In this document: piece after piece, positions 1 to 9,032 of the stretch
How the letters are laid out: each line of letters begins with the position of its first letter
How positions within the stretch are numbered: the first letter of the stretch is position 1
DNA from: Brevibacterium aurantiacum
GTDB taxonomy: Bacteria; Actinomycetota; Actinomycetes; Actinomycetales; Brevibacteriaceae
Direction of reading: 5' to 3'
Assembly (NCBI RefSeq): GCF_007558825.1
Contig: NZ_VLTK01000004.1
Coordinates: 201,460-265,459, forward strand
DNA: 64,000 nt
Made by a program: the position numbers and the translations under genes
Notes under the pieces: generated by a model
Told to the model about the DNA's origin: nothing
The model's input: only the letters and a program-made list of their open reading frames with translations
Databases searched by the model: none

Positions 1-102
1 CCTGCGGTCCTCAGGGACGACTCCGACGGCGATGATCTTCACCGCGTATTCGACGACGATCCATCCCACGCCCAGGACGGACGCCACGACACTGAGATCC
101 AC
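1..102 (-). CDS. Cardiolipin synthase-like protein, N-terminal fragment
   Basis: Only the first 34 codons are inside the window; the gene runs off the left edge. The start is GTG at 102, chosen because an exact AGGAGG (109-114) lies six bases upstream; a second in-frame GTG at 108 abuts it and is too close. The fragment reads as one hydrophobic helix followed by the motif VGVVPEDR. An N-terminal helix with a basic PxxR motif is typical of the phospholipase_D N-terminal (PLDc_N) segment of actinobacterial cardiolipin synthases and related membrane proteins. The catalytic HKD motifs would lie outside the window, so the function is inferred from this short segment only. Confidence 0.5.
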   Translation of the reverse strand, partial: MDLSVVASVLGVGWIVVEYAVKIIAVGVVPEDRR

Positions 103-171
103 GCACACCCTCCTGCACTCGGCTTATCCTCTGTTCCACACTAACGGAGCCCGCCCCAGACAGATGACAGC

Positions 172-233
172 ACCGCCCGCCGAGGTGGCCCTGCACTTCC
201 GGACGGAAGTATCGAGCCGCCTCGGCGGGCGGT
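172..233. terminator. Long hairpin between cls-like gene and acyl-CoA dehydrogenase
   Basis: Arms ACCGCCCGCCGAGG (172-185) and its exact complement (220-233) enclose a second small hairpin (ACTTCC...GGAAGT). It lies just downstream of the minus-strand acyl-CoA operon and upstream of the cls-like start. There is no T-run on either side, so it may be a factor-assisted terminator or mRNA 3' end structure. Confidence 0.5.
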
Positions 234-249
234 GTGATTGCGGCTGAGC

Positions 250-1422
250 TCAGATGCCGAGTTCGCGGGCGATGAGCATGAGCTGGACCTCGGTCGTGCC
301 TTCGCCGACTTCGAGGATCTTCGAGTCACGGTAGTGGCGGGCGACGAGGTATTCGTTCATGAAGCCGTAGCCGCCGTGGATCTGCGTGGCGTCGCGGGCG
401 TTGTCCATCGCGGCCTCGCCGGCAACCATCTTCGCAATCGCGGCTTCCTTCTTGAAGGGAAGTCCTGCCATCATGCGCGATGCCGCGAGGTAGTACGCGG
501 AACGGGCTGCGACGACGCGGGCCTCCATCCGGGCGATCTTGAAGGAGATCCCCTGGAAGTCGGAGATCGGCTTGCCGAAGGCCTGACGCTCCTTCGCGTA
601 CTTCACGGATTCGTCGACACAGCCTTGGGCGGCACCGACGGACAGCGCGCCCACAGCGATGCGGCCCTCGTCGAGGATGCGCAGGAAGTTCGCGTATCCG
701 CGACCGCGTTCGCCCAGCAGGTTGGCTTCGGGCACCTGCACGTTGTCGAAGGTCAGCGGGTGCGTGTCCGATGAGTTCCAGCCGACCTTGTCATAGGCGG
801 GCTCGGCGGTGAAGCCGGGGGTGCCCGTCGGGATCATGATCGTCGAGATCTCGGGGACCTCGCGGCCGGAACCGGAGGTTCGGGTTCCGGTCACGGCGGT
901 GGCTGTGACCAGACGCGTGATGTCGGTGCCCGAGTTCGTGATGAAGCACTTTCCGCCGTTGACCGTCCAGGTGCCGTTCTCCAAGGTGGCCTTGGTCCGC
1001 GTGCCGCCGGCGTCGGATCCTGCTTCCGGTTCGGTCAGGCCGAAGGCGGCCAGCCCGGAGGCATCGGTGAGCTTCGGCAGCCATTCGCGCTTCTGCTCCT
1101 CGGTGCCGAAGCGGTAGATCGGCATTGCTCCCAGGGAGACTCCGGCCTCCAGCGTGATGGCCAGCGACTGGTTGACGCGGGCGATCTCCTCGATGGCAAG
1201 TGTCAGCGCGAAGTAGTCCCCGCCCATGCCGCCGTACTCTTCGTCGAAGGGCAGACCGAACAGGCCCATCTGCCCCATCTTCTTCACGAGTTCGTAGGGG
1301 AATTCGTGCTTGGCATCGAGTTCGGCGGATACTGGCGCGACTTCTTCGTCGGCGAACTTCGCGACGCCGGCTCGCAGGTCTTCGTATTCTTCGGGCAGCA
1401 TGCCCGGAACGAAAGCTGTCAT
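250..1422 (-). CDS. Acyl-CoA dehydrogenase (FadE19/branched-chain type)
   Basis: A 390-residue protein of normal length for the FAD-dependent acyl-CoA dehydrogenase family. It should introduce the alpha,beta double bond into an acyl-CoA and pass electrons to ETF. The flavin-binding signature AAFGLTEPEAGSD is at about 125-137, and the C-terminal helix ends in HGGYGFMNEY and VGEGTTEVQ. The Glu in EGT (about 374) matches the catalytic base position of medium/short-chain enzymes. The start is supported by a GGGGAGGAAAT ribosome site. It is the third gene of a carboxyltransferase-biotin carboxylase-dehydrogenase operon, the order of accD1-accA1-fadE19 in mycobacteria, which suggests branched-chain (leucine-derived) acyl-CoA as substrate. 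That substrate is inference; the family call is secure. Confidence 0.9.
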   Translation of the reverse strand: MTAFVPGMLPEEYEDLRAGVAKFADEEVAPVSAELDAKHEFPYELVKKMGQMGLFGLPFDEEYGGMGGDYFALTLAIEEIARVNQSLAITLEAGVSLGAMPIYRFGTEEQKREWLPKLTDASGLAAFGLTEPEAGSDAGGTRTKATLENGTWTVNGGKCFITNSGTDITRLVTATAVTGTRTSGSGREVPEISTIMIPTGTPGFTAEPAYDKVGWNSSDTHPLTFDNVQVPEANLLGERGRGYANFLRILDEGRIAVGALSVGAAQGCVDESVKYAKERQAFGKPISDFQGISFKIARMEARVVAARSAYYLAASRMMAGLPFKKEAAIAKMVAGEAAMDNARDATQIHGGYGFMNEYLVARHYRDSKILEVGEGTTEVQLMLIARELGI

Positions 1423-1465
1423 GATTTCCTCCCCGCTGTATGCGTGGTCAGTGAGTTTCGGATGG

Positions 1466-3484
1466 TCAGTTGCTTGCTGCTGCTGCTTCTGCGGCGGCTT
1501 CGTCGACGACGGTGGCGAGCACCTCGTCGAGGCCGACCTGGACGCCCTGGACTGCGGTGACGGTGACGATTCCCGTGGCCGGTGCGGTGAGCACGTGCTC
1601 CATCTTCATCGCCTCGACGACGACGATCGGATCGCCCTGATCGACGTGGTCTCCGGACTCCACTCTGACCTCGACGACGGATCCGGGCATCGGGGCAAGC
1701 ACCTCGGCGCCGTCGAGCCCCGGAGTCAGGGACGTATCGGCCTGGGGCCGGGAGAACGCGTAGACGCCCTGGTCGCTGCTGACCCAGATGCTGCGATCGC
1801 GAGCATCGGAGAACACTCGTGCGGTGCGCTGCACTCCGTCGATCGTCAGGTGCCAGAGGCCGCTGTCATCGACGAAGACATCGCCGACGTGTGATTCCAC
1901 TTCGGTCACATCTCCTCCGGAGCTCAGCGCCACGGTGGGACGGAAGTCCGGGCGTGAGGTCCGCCAGGCAGATGGCCTCCCCCACGCCGAGGCGGTCGCG
2001 GAGTTCTGCGGCAGCTGAGCTGCCGTGATCGCTCCGGTCAGTTCGGTGCCGGCCTTGCCCCCGGTGACGAGCACGGCCGCAGCGGCAAGCTGACGGTCGT
2101 TCCCGCTCGGTGCATGCGCGAGCTGGTCCTCACTGAGGTTGTCGATGAGTGAGGTATCGAGATCGCCGGAGACCACTGCGTCGAGGTTGATGAGCGTGCG
2201 CAGGAAGTCGATGTTCGTGACTATTCCCGGTACAGCCGAGGCGGCAAGCGCAGCATCGAGGCGCGCTATGGCTGACGCCCGGTCCGGGGCGTGGACGATG
2301 AGTTTGGCGATCATCGGGTCGTAGTCCGAGGCGATCGTCTGTCCTGCTTCGAGTCCGGCATCGACGCGGATGCCCTCGCCTTCGGGGAAGACGACGTCGA
2401 GGGCCCGACCGCCGGTGGGCAGGAATCCGCGCGAGGGATCCTCTGCGTAGATGCGCGCCTCGATCGAATGACCGGTCATCGTGATCTCGTCCTGGCTCAG
2501 TGCCAGCTCTTCACCTGCCCCGACGCGCAGCTGGAGCTCGACGAGGTCGATGCCCGTGACCTCTTCGGTCACCGGATGCTCGACCTGCAGCCGGGTGTTC
2601 ATCTCCATGAAGAAGAACTCGTCGGGACGGTCGGCACCGACGATGAACTCGACCGTGCCTGCCCCGCGGTAGCCCACGGACTTCGCGGTCTCACAGGCAG
2701 CTTGGCCGATCCGCGCCCGGGTTGCCTCGTCGAGCAATGCCGAAGGAGCTTCCTCGATGACCTTCTGGTGGCGGCGCTGCAGGGAGCACTCGCGTTCGCC
2801 GAGGTGGATGACATTTCCGTGTGCATCGGCCATCACCTGGACCTCGATGTGACGCGGGGTCGCGACGAGGCGTTCGAGGAACAGCGTGTCATCGCCGAAG
2901 GAACTCGCGGCCTCACGTCGGGCGGTGTCCAGTGCTGCGGACAGTCCGGAGGGTTCGAAGACCGCGTGCATGCCCTTGCCACCGCCACCGGCGGAGGGTT
3001 TGATGAGCACCGGGAAGCCGATGTCGGCCGAAGCCGCCAGGAGGGCCTCGTTGCTCATGGCGGCGTCCTTGGTGCCAGGCACCAAGGGAACACCTCGCTG
3101 GGAGACGGCGTTCTTCGCGGTGATCTTGTCGCCCATGGTGCGGATGGCTTCGGCACCGGGGCCCAGGAAGACGATTCCTGCGGTGTCACATGCGGCAGAG
3201 AAGTCAGCATTCTCGGACAGGAATCCGTAGCCGGGGTGAATCGCTTCGGCGCCGGTGGCTTTGGCCGCGGCGATGACCTTGTCGATGCGCAGGTATGACT
3301 CCGAGGCCTGGGCGGGACCCAGGTGCACGGCGGTGTCGGCGGCCTTGACGTGGGCGGCGTGGGCGTCGGCGTCGGAGTAGACGGCGACTGTTCTGATGCC
3401 CAGTCGACGGCAGGTGCGGATGACGCGCAGCGCGATTTCGCCGCGGTTGGCGATGAGTACGGTATTGAACATGGATGAGCTCAC
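1466..3484 (-). CDS. accA1: Acyl-CoA carboxylase alpha subunit: biotin carboxylase + BCCP (AccA1-like)
   Basis: About 672 residues. The N-terminus [16 protein letters not shown] begins a biotin carboxylase domain (about 1-450) with the ATP-grasp glycine-rich GGGGKGMH loop. The C-terminal biotin carrier domain has EAMKMEH, with the biotinylated lysine near residue 627. It carboxylates its own biotin with ATP and bicarbonate and hands the CO2 to the carboxyltransferase encoded just upstream. The GTG start at 3484 overlaps the upstream TGA (ATGTGA), so translation is probably coupled; an internal ATG at 3472 is the alternative. Gene order matches mycobacterial accA1-accD1, a 3-methylcrotonyl-CoA carboxylase of leucine breakdown. 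The acyl-CoA substrate is inferred from synteny. Confidence 0.93.
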   Translation of the reverse strand: MSSSMFNTVLIANRGEIALRVIRTCRRLGIRTVAVYSDADAHAAHVKAADTAVHLGPAQASESYLRIDKVIAAAKATGAEAIHPGYGFLSENADFSAACDTAGIVFLGPGAEAIRTMGDKITAKNAVSQRGVPLVPGTKDAAMSNEALLAASADIGFPVLIKPSAGGGGKGMHAVFEPSGLSAALDTARREAASSFGDDTLFLERLVATPRHIEVQVMADAHGNVIHLGERECSLQRRHQKVIEEAPSALLDEATRARIGQAACETAKSVGYRGAGTVEFIVGADRPDEFFFMEMNTRLQVEHPVTEEVTGIDLVELQLRVGAGEELALSQDEITMTGHSIEARIYAEDPSRGFLPTGGRALDVVFPEGEGIRVDAGLEAGQTIASDYDPMIAKLIVHAPDRASAIARLDAALAASAVPGIVTNIDFLRTLINLDAVVSGDLDTSLIDNLSEDQLAHAPSGNDRQLAAAAVLVTGGKAGTELTGAITAAQLPQNSATASAWGRPSAWRTSRPDFRPTVALSSGGDVTEVESHVGDVFVDDSGLWHLTIDGVQRTARVFSDARDRSIWVSSDQGVYAFSRPQADTSLTPGLDGAEVLAPMPGSVVEVRVESGDHVDQGDPIVVVEAMKMEHVLTAPATGIVTVTAVQGVQVGLDEVLATVVDEAAAEAAAASN

Positions 3485-5094
3485 ATTCTGAAAACGCCGT
3501 AGCCGCTGGCATTCAGCGGGCGTTCCATGGGTCCGAAACGGGCGAGTTCGAGTGCCAGGGACAGCACCTGGCGTGTGTCGGTGGGTTCGATTATTCCGTC
3601 ATCCCAGAGGCGTGCTGTCGAGTAGTACGGGTTGCCCTGAGCTTCGTACTGATCGCGGACTGGCTGTTTGAACGTGTCTTCCTCTTCGGCGCTCCAGGTC
3701 TCGCCACGGCCCTCGATCTGGTCGCGTTTGACCGTTGAGAGCACGCTGGCGGCCTGTTCGCCGCCCATGACGGAGATGCGGGCGTTGGGCCACATCCACA
3801 GGAAGCGAGGCGAGTAGGCGCGACCGCACATCGAGTAGTTGCCGGCGCCGAAGGAGCCGCCGATGACGACGGTGAACTTGGGCACGCGAGCGGTGGCGAC
3901 GGCGTTGACCATCTTCGCTCCGTGCTTGGCAATGCCGCCGGCTTCGTAGTCGCGGCCGACCATGAAGCCCGAGATGTTCTGCAGGAAGATCAGCGGCACG
4001 CTGCGCTGGTCGCAGAGTTCGATGAAGTGGGCGCCCTTCTGTGCGGACTCGCCGAAGAGGATGCCGTTGTTGGCCACGATTCCCACCGGGTGTCCATCGA
4101 GGTGGGCGAAGCCGGTGATGAGGCTGGTGCCGTATTCGGCTTTGAATTCGTGGAGTTCAGAACCGTCGACGAGGCGGGCGATGACCTCGCGGACATCGTA
4201 GGGAGTCCTCGAATCGACGGGAACGACCGAGGTGAGCTCCTCGGGAGAGTGCAGCGGTTCGCGGGCTTCGACGATGTCCCAGTTGGCCGCCGGCTTCGGT
4301 CCCAGCGTGGAGACGATGTCGCGCATGATCTCCAGGGCATGGGAGTCGTTGGCCGCGAGGTGGTCGGTGACTCCGGAGACGCGTGAGTGGAGTGCTCCGC
4401 CGCCGAGGTCCTCTGCGCTGACTTCCTCACCTGTGGCTGCTTTGACCAGCGGTGGGCCGCCGAGGAAGATCGTGCCCTGTTCGCTGACGATGATCGATTC
4501 GTCGGCCATGGCCGGAACGTAGGCACCGCCGGCTGTGCAGGAACCGAGAACGGCCGCCAGCTGTGGGATGCCTGCGGCGGAGAGCGTGGCCTGGTTGAAG
4601 AAGATCCGGCCGAAGTGCTCACGGTCGGGGAATACGTCGTCCTGGTTCGGCAGGTTGGCTCCGCCCGAATCGACGAGGTAGATGCACGGGAGATTGTTCT
4701 CCTTCGCGATCTCCTGGGCGCGCAGGTGCTTCTTCACCGTGACGGGATAGTAGGTCCCGCCCTTGGCCGTGGCGTCGTTGGCGACGATGATGCACTCGCG
4801 TCCGTTGACGCGGCCGATGCCCGTGATGATTCCCGCTCCGGGACTGGCATCGTCATACATGTCGTTGGCTGCCAGGGGCGAGAGCTCGAGGAACGCTGTG
4901 CCCGGGTCGAGGAGATTCTCGACGCGCTCGCGTGGAAGCAGCTTGCCGCGGTCGATATGGCGCTGCCTGGATTTTTCGGGCCCGCCCAGGGCCGTGGCCC
5001 GGATCCGCTCCCGGAGTTCAGCGATGAGTTCGGTATGGGCCTCGGCGTTCGCCTGCCCCGTTGCCGGACTGACCGCAGTTCCCACTGCTCTCAT
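3481..5094 (-). CDS. accD1: Acyl-CoA carboxylase beta subunit, carboxyltransferase (AccD1-like)
   Basis: Carboxyltransferase of about 537 residues, in the family that includes 3-methylcrotonyl- and propionyl-CoA carboxylases. Visible landmarks are the N-terminal [18 protein letters not shown], the oxyanion-type [11 protein letters not shown] and, in the second crotonase-like half, [16 protein letters not shown]. These are the arrangement seen in 3-methylcrotonyl-CoA carboxylase beta chains. I start it at ATG 5094 because GGGGAG (5099-5104) sits four bases ahead; the ATG at 5106 would place the ribosome site inside the gene. First gene of the operon with accA1 and the dehydrogenase. Its promoter region carries two perfect dyads and faces a TetR gene. 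Confidence 0.92.
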   Translation of the reverse strand: MRAVGTAVSPATGQANAEAHTELIAELRERIRATALGGPEKSRQRHIDRGKLLPRERVENLLDPGTAFLELSPLAANDMYDDASPGAGIITGIGRVNGRECIIVANDATAKGGTYYPVTVKKHLRAQEIAKENNLPCIYLVDSGGANLPNQDDVFPDREHFGRIFFNQATLSAAGIPQLAAVLGSCTAGGAYVPAMADESIIVSEQGTIFLGGPPLVKAATGEEVSAEDLGGGALHSRVSGVTDHLAANDSHALEIMRDIVSTLGPKPAANWDIVEAREPLHSPEELTSVVPVDSRTPYDVREVIARLVDGSELHEFKAEYGTSLITGFAHLDGHPVGIVANNGILFGESAQKGAHFIELCDQRSVPLIFLQNISGFMVGRDYEAGGIAKHGAKMVNAVATARVPKFTVVIGGSFGAGNYSMCGRAYSPRFLWMWPNARISVMGGEQAASVLSTVKRDQIEGRGETWSAEEEDTFKQPVRDQYEAQGNPYYSTARLWDDGIIEPTDTRQVLSLALELARFGPMERPLNASGYGVFRM

Positions 5095-5108
5095 TCCACT
5101 CCCCATTT

Positions 5109-5128
5109 CAGTTAATGTTTGTTAACTG
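5109..5128. promoter_or_regulatory. Putative TetR operator, dyad 1
   Basis: CAGTTAATGTTTGTTAACTG: perfect 7-bp arms with a 6-bp spacer in the accD1/TetR intergenic region. It covers roughly +1 to +20 of the predicted accD1 transcript and the -35 area of the TetR promoter, a classic autorepressor position. Confidence 0.7.
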
Positions 5129-5134
5129 ACTGCT

Positions 5135-5163
5135 ATGATACTGCTCAAAGGCCATTGTGACAA
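5135..5163 (-). promoter_or_regulatory. accD1 operon promoter
   Basis: On the minus strand TTGTCA (5163-5158) and TATCAT (5140-5135) are separated by 17 bp, each five of six to the sigma-70-type consensus. Transcription would start near 5128, inside dyad 1. The overlapping TATGAT (5134-5139) on the plus strand is a candidate -10 for the TetR gene. Confidence 0.65.
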
Positions 5164-5165
5164 TG
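5153..5165. promoter_or_regulatory. Second dyad over the accD1 -35 element
   Basis: CATTGTGACAATG is a perfect palindrome with 6-bp arms around one central G. It covers the accD1 -35 hexamer. It differs in sequence from dyad 1, so it may bind a different protein. Confidence 0.45.
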
Positions 5166-5212
5166 CGCACGATCGAGCAGACTTCAAGCCGGGTGCGAAC
5201 GAGGGAGATGAG

Positions 5213-5854
5213 GTGACGGATATGGAGCTGAAGGCATCTACGCGCTCCGCGACGGCAGAGACGGGATCCGCGAGGACCACCCGCGCAGCGGCGAAGGCCG
5301 CGCGTCGTGAGCAGCTTCTCTCGGTAGCGAAGACCCTCTACGCTCAGCATGGTTTCCACGGGGTCCGCCTCGATGATCTGGGCAAGGGTGCCGGTATCTC
5401 CGCCCCGGCGGTGTATCGCCATTTCGAATCGAAGGAAGCGGTCCTCGAGGAGCTGCTCGTCGGAATCTCCGAGTATCTGAACTCGGGCGGGGACGCGATC
5501 ATCGCCCGCCATGAGAACGACGCGGCCACCTCGGCGCTGGACGAGCTCATCGATTTCCACGTCGCCTTCGCCATGAGCGAGCCCGAGCTCATTCGGATTC
5601 AGGATCGCGACCTCGCGGCGCTTCCCGAGTTTTCACGGCGCACGGTCCGTCGCCTGCAGAGAAGCTATGTCAGCCACTGGGCTGAGGTCGTGGCTCGGGC
5701 CAACCCGGATTGGTCGATCGACGCCGCGACGGTACGTGTGCACGCAGTATTCGGCATGATCAATTCGACCCCGTACCAGGCCAGGCGTTCTAGCGCCGAG
5801 GTGGTCGGGGTCGAATTGCGCGCCGCCGCGTGCGCGGCGCTGGGTATCGCCTGA
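5213..5854 (+). CDS. TetR/AcrR family regulator of the acyl-CoA carboxylase operon
   Basis: About 213 residues. After an N-terminal extension, the TetR HTH reads ARREQLLSVAKTLYAQHGF followed by VRLDDLGKGAGISAPAVYR and FESKEAVLEEL, a clean match to the TetR_N domain. The C-terminal ligand-binding half is variable. I start it at GTG 5213, preceded by GAGGGAG; ATG 5222 is possible, and the far-upstream ATG 5135 lies in the promoter. It is transcribed divergently from accD1 across 118 bp that hold two dyads, so repression of the acyl-CoA catabolic operon and of itself, relieved by an acyl-CoA or related intermediate, is likely. The ligand is inference. Confidence 0.88.
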   Translation: MTDMELKASTRSATAETGSARTTRAAAKAARREQLLSVAKTLYAQHGFHGVRLDDLGKGAGISAPAVYRHFESKEAVLEELLVGISEYLNSGGDAIIARHENDAATSALDELIDFHVAFAMSEPELIRIQDRDLAALPEFSRRTVRRLQRSYVSHWAEVVARANPDWSIDAATVRVHAVFGMINSTPYQARRSSAEVVGVELRAAACAALGIA

Positions 5855-5860
5855 CGTCGT

Positions 5861-6781
5861 TCAGGGGACGATGACGATCTTTCCGCGAGTATGGCCGGTG
5901 GCACTGGCCTTGAACGCCTCGGGCACCTGGTCGAGACCGTAGGTGTCGGCGACTTCGACCGTGAGCTCGCCCGAGTCGACGAGTTCGGCCACCCGCGCGG
6001 TCTGCGAGCCGTATGGGCGCACCCAGATGTAGCGTCCTCCGTGTTCGGCCACTGAAGGGTCTGCGACGGAGGCATGTGCTCCGCCGTCTTTCAGTACCGC
6101 GAGGGTGGTTTCGAGCATTTCTCCGACGAAGTCGACGACCCCGTCGATCGGGCCGCCCGCGATCTCGAGAACACGATCCCTGAGTCCGTCCCCGTAGGTG
6201 ACCGGTTCGGCGCCGAGCGTGCGCAGGTAGTCATGATTGACCTCCGACGCGGTGCCGATGACTCTGGCACCGAAGGCCTTCGCGATCTGGACGGCGAAGC
6301 CGCCCACTCCCCCGGATGCCCCGTGGACGAGTACGGTCTTTCCGTTGATGTCGCCCAGCGCCTCGAGGGTGCGCAGAGCAGTGCCGCCGGCCAGCGGCAG
6401 TCCGCCCGCCTGTTCCCAGCTGAGGCTCTTCGGCTTGGCGGTGACCGCGTGGACGGGCACCGCGACTTTCTCTGCGAAGGTGCCCCCGCCCAGCACATCC
6501 TTGCGGGCGTATGCGATGACCTCATCGCCGATGGAGAATTCCGGAGTGTCGAAACCAAGTCCGATGACAACCCCGGCGACATCCCAGCCGGGAGTGACCG
6601 GGAACTGGGTCGGCATGACCGGATCGAGGTGACCGCCGACGAGTTTCCAGTCGACCGGGTTCACACCCGCTGCCCGGACCTCGATGAGCACGGATGCCGG
6701 CGGGACTTTCGGGTCATCGACATCACGGACCGTGATGTCGTCGAAGTCATCGGTGTACTGGTCGTAGACTGCTGCGCGCAT
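5861..6781 (-). CDS. NADP-dependent quinone oxidoreductase-like (zinc-free MDR) protein
   Basis: A 306-residue medium-chain dehydrogenase/reductase. It has the GroES-like N-terminal half (VRAAGVNPVDWK, GWDVAGVV) and a Rossmann half with HGASGGVGGFAVQIAKA, the nucleotide-binding signature of zeta-crystallin/quinone oxidoreductases. No zinc-ligand cysteine cluster is present, as expected for this subgroup. It probably reduces quinones or reactive enals with NADPH; the substrate cannot be told. The gene converges on the TetR gene with 6 bp between the stops. Its GGAAGG ribosome site is buried in a long hairpin (6784-6838) that follows fadB, so readthrough expression may be limited by structure. 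Confidence 0.88.
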   Translation of the reverse strand: MRAAVYDQYTDDFDDITVRDVDDPKVPPASVLIEVRAAGVNPVDWKLVGGHLDPVMPTQFPVTPGWDVAGVVIGLGFDTPEFSIGDEVIAYARKDVLGGGTFAEKVAVPVHAVTAKPKSLSWEQAGGLPLAGGTALRTLEALGDINGKTVLVHGASGGVGGFAVQIAKAFGARVIGTASEVNHDYLRTLGAEPVTYGDGLRDRVLEIAGGPIDGVVDFVGEMLETTLAVLKDGGAHASVADPSVAEHGGRYIWVRPYGSQTARVAELVDSGELTVEVADTYGLDQVPEAFKASATGHTRGKIVIVP

Positions 6782-6783
6782 AA

Positions 6784-6838
6784 CGGCGGCCTTCCGGTAG
6801 TCATCAGTGGATAGCTGATGAACACCGAAAGGCCGCCG
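6784..6838 (-). terminator. Nested hairpin between fadB and the oxidoreductase
   Basis: CGGCGGCCTT (6784-6793) pairs with AAGGCCGCCG (6829-6838); inner arms CATCAG (6802-6807) and CTGATG (6815-6820) extend it around a 7-base loop. It lies 21 bases after the fadB stop and ends three bases before the next ATG. No T-run follows, so termination is uncertain. Confidence 0.55.
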
Positions 6839-6859
6839 ACCTATTCCTGCGTGCGGTTC

Positions 6860-9031
6860 CTACTCGTAGGTGTCGTTCGACTTCGCACGCTCGACGAGCG
6901 AAGCCGGCGGGGTGAACCGGTCACCGTAGGCTGCTGCAAGTTCCTTCGCCCGTTCGGCGAAACCGCTCAGGCCGCCCTCGTACTGGTTGACGTATTGGAG
7001 CACGCCACCGGTCCAGGCGGGGAAGCCGATGCCGAAGATCGAACCGATGTTCGCATCCGGCACAGAGGTGAGCACTCCCTCGTCGAGGCATTTGATCGTC
7101 TCGATCGCTTCGGCGAAGAGCATCCGCTCCTGCAGGTCTGCGAAGGGCTGGGTCGCGGAACCGGAGTCGTACTTCTCGCGCAGGCCCGACCACAGCTTGC
7201 CGCGTTTGCCGTCCTCGTCGTATTCGTAGAATCCGGCGCCGTCCTTACGGCCTGTTCGTCCGGCTTCCTCGACCATCCAGTCGAAGACCGCATCGGAGGG
7301 GTGGTTCTCGCGCTTTCCTCCGGCGGCTTCGATGGCCTCTTCGGTCTCCTTCCGAATCTTCTGCGACAGAGTCAAGGTCAGTTCGTCGAGCAGCTGCAGG
7401 GCACCGGTCGGGTACCCGGCCTGCAGTGCGGCCTGTTCCACTGATGCCGGTTCCACGCCCTCACCGACGGCGGCGACCGCCTCGGCGATGAATGTGCCGA
7501 TCACGCGGGAGGTGAAGAAGCCACGGCTGTCGGTGACGACGATCGGTGTCTTCTTGATCTGCTGCACGAGGTCGAAGGTGCGTGCCAGGGTCTCGTCCGA
7601 GGTGTTCTCACCACGGATGATCTCGACCAATGGCATCTTGTCGGCGGGCGAGAAGAAGTGGACTCCGATGAAGTCGGAATCTCGCTTGACCCCGGTGGCC
7701 AGGTCGGTGATCGGCAGGGTCGAAGTGTTGGAGCCGAGCACCGCGTCGGAGTCGACGACGTCCTGGATCTCCTGGAACACCTGCTGCTTGAGGGGCACCG
7801 ATTCGAAGACCGCTTCGATGACGAAGTCGACGCCGGCGAAGTCATCGGCCGAAGCACTCGGCGTGATCCGATCGAGGACGGCCTTGCTCTTCTCTGCGGT
7901 GGTCTTACCCTTGGCCAGAGCTGATTCCTCACGCTTGCGCGCATAGGCCTTGCCCTTGTCCGCGGCCTCGATCTTGACGTCCTTGAGGACGACATCGATA
8001 CCGGCCTTGGCTGCGGTGTAGGCGATCGCGGCGCCCATCATTCCTGCACCGAGGACGCCGAGCTTCTTCACCTGACGCGGTTCGAAGCCATCGGGCCTCG
8101 AGCCGCCTGAGTTGATGTGACCGAGGTCGAAGAAGAACGCCTTGATCATGTTCTTCGCCACCGGGGTGTGGGTGAGGTGGATGAAGTAGCGGGTTTCGAC
8201 GGCCAGGGCCGTGTCGATATCGACGTAGGCGCCTTCGACGGCGGCGGCGACTGCCGCACGTGGCGCCGGCATCGGCGCACCATTGGTCTGGCGGCGCAAC
8301 AGGGCAGGCAGCGCGGGCAGCATCGCACCCAGTGACGGTGAGGTGGGTGATCCGCCTGGGATTTTGAAGCCCTTGACGTCCCAGGGCTGAGTCGCCTCGG
8401 GGTTGGCCTTGATCCAGGCTTTGGCACGATCTTCGAGCTCGGCCACGGGGGCGAGTTCGTCGATGAGGCCGAGCTTGAGAGCCTCGGCTGCCTTGAACTT
8501 CGTCGACGGCAGGATTGCCTTCTGCAGTGCGTTCTGGAGGCCCATCAGGCGTACGGCTCTGGCGACACCGCCACCGCCGGGCAGGAGGCCCAGGGAGACT
8601 TCGGGGAATCCAACCCGCAGGCTGGAGACGTCCTCCGCTGCAATGCGGTGATGTGCGACGAGCGCGACCTCGAGGCCGCCTCCGAGTGCGGCACCGTTGA
8701 TGGCTGCGACGACGGGCTTGCCCAGCGTCTCGAGGCGGCGCATGACCGCCTTCATGTGGTTGGTCAGTGCGGCTTCGGCCTCCGAATTCTCAGGGTCGGC
8801 GGCGCGCAGCTTATTGAGGTCTCCACCTGCGAAGAAGGTCTTCTTCGCCGAGGCGAGGACGACGCCGGTGATGTCATCGACGTTTGCTTCGAGCCAGTCC
8901 ACGACGCCCTCGAAGGCATCCTTGAAATGGTCGTTCATCGTGTTGACCTTGGAATTCGGGTCGTCGAGGACGACGGTGACGATTCCGTCCGAGTCAGTGG
9001 AATGGGAGTAAGTCGTTTCAGTGTTCGTCAT
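6860..9031 (-). CDS. fadB: Fatty-acid oxidation alpha subunit: enoyl-CoA hydratase/3-hydroxyacyl-CoA dehydrogenase
   Basis: About 723 residues. The N-terminal crotonase domain (about 1-200) keeps the oxyanion segment NGAALGGGLE and the two catalytic glutamates (about E121 and E144, in GFPEVSLGLLPG). The NAD-binding domain starts with GVLGAGMMGAA (about 326-335) and the dehydrogenase histidine is in GVHFFSPADKMP. It hydrates trans-2-enoyl-CoA and oxidises the L-3-hydroxyacyl-CoA product. The start is ATG 9031, one base after the thiolase stop; an upstream extension would overlap the thiolase. With fadA it forms the two-gene beta-oxidation operon known in other actinobacteria (FadA/FadB, Rv0859-Rv0860 type). 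Confidence 0.94.
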   Translation of the reverse strand: MTNTETTYSHSTDSDGIVTVVLDDPNSKVNTMNDHFKDAFEGVVDWLEANVDDITGVVLASAKKTFFAGGDLNKLRAADPENSEAEAALTNHMKAVMRRLETLGKPVVAAINGAALGGGLEVALVAHHRIAAEDVSSLRVGFPEVSLGLLPGGGGVARAVRLMGLQNALQKAILPSTKFKAAEALKLGLIDELAPVAELEDRAKAWIKANPEATQPWDVKGFKIPGGSPTSPSLGAMLPALPALLRRQTNGAPMPAPRAAVAAAVEGAYVDIDTALAVETRYFIHLTHTPVAKNMIKAFFFDLGHINSGGSRPDGFEPRQVKKLGVLGAGMMGAAIAYTAAKAGIDVVLKDVKIEAADKGKAYARKREESALAKGKTTAEKSKAVLDRITPSASADDFAGVDFVIEAVFESVPLKQQVFQEIQDVVDSDAVLGSNTSTLPITDLATGVKRDSDFIGVHFFSPADKMPLVEIIRGENTSDETLARTFDLVQQIKKTPIVVTDSRGFFTSRVIGTFIAEAVAAVGEGVEPASVEQAALQAGYPTGALQLLDELTLTLSQKIRKETEEAIEAAGGKRENHPSDAVFDWMVEEAGRTGRKDGAGFYEYDEDGKRGKLWSGLREKYDSGSATQPFADLQERMLFAEAIETIKCLDEGVLTSVPDANIGSIFGIGFPAWTGGVLQYVNQYEGGLSGFAERAKELAAAYGDRFTPPASLVERAKSNDTYE

Positions 9032-9032
9032 G

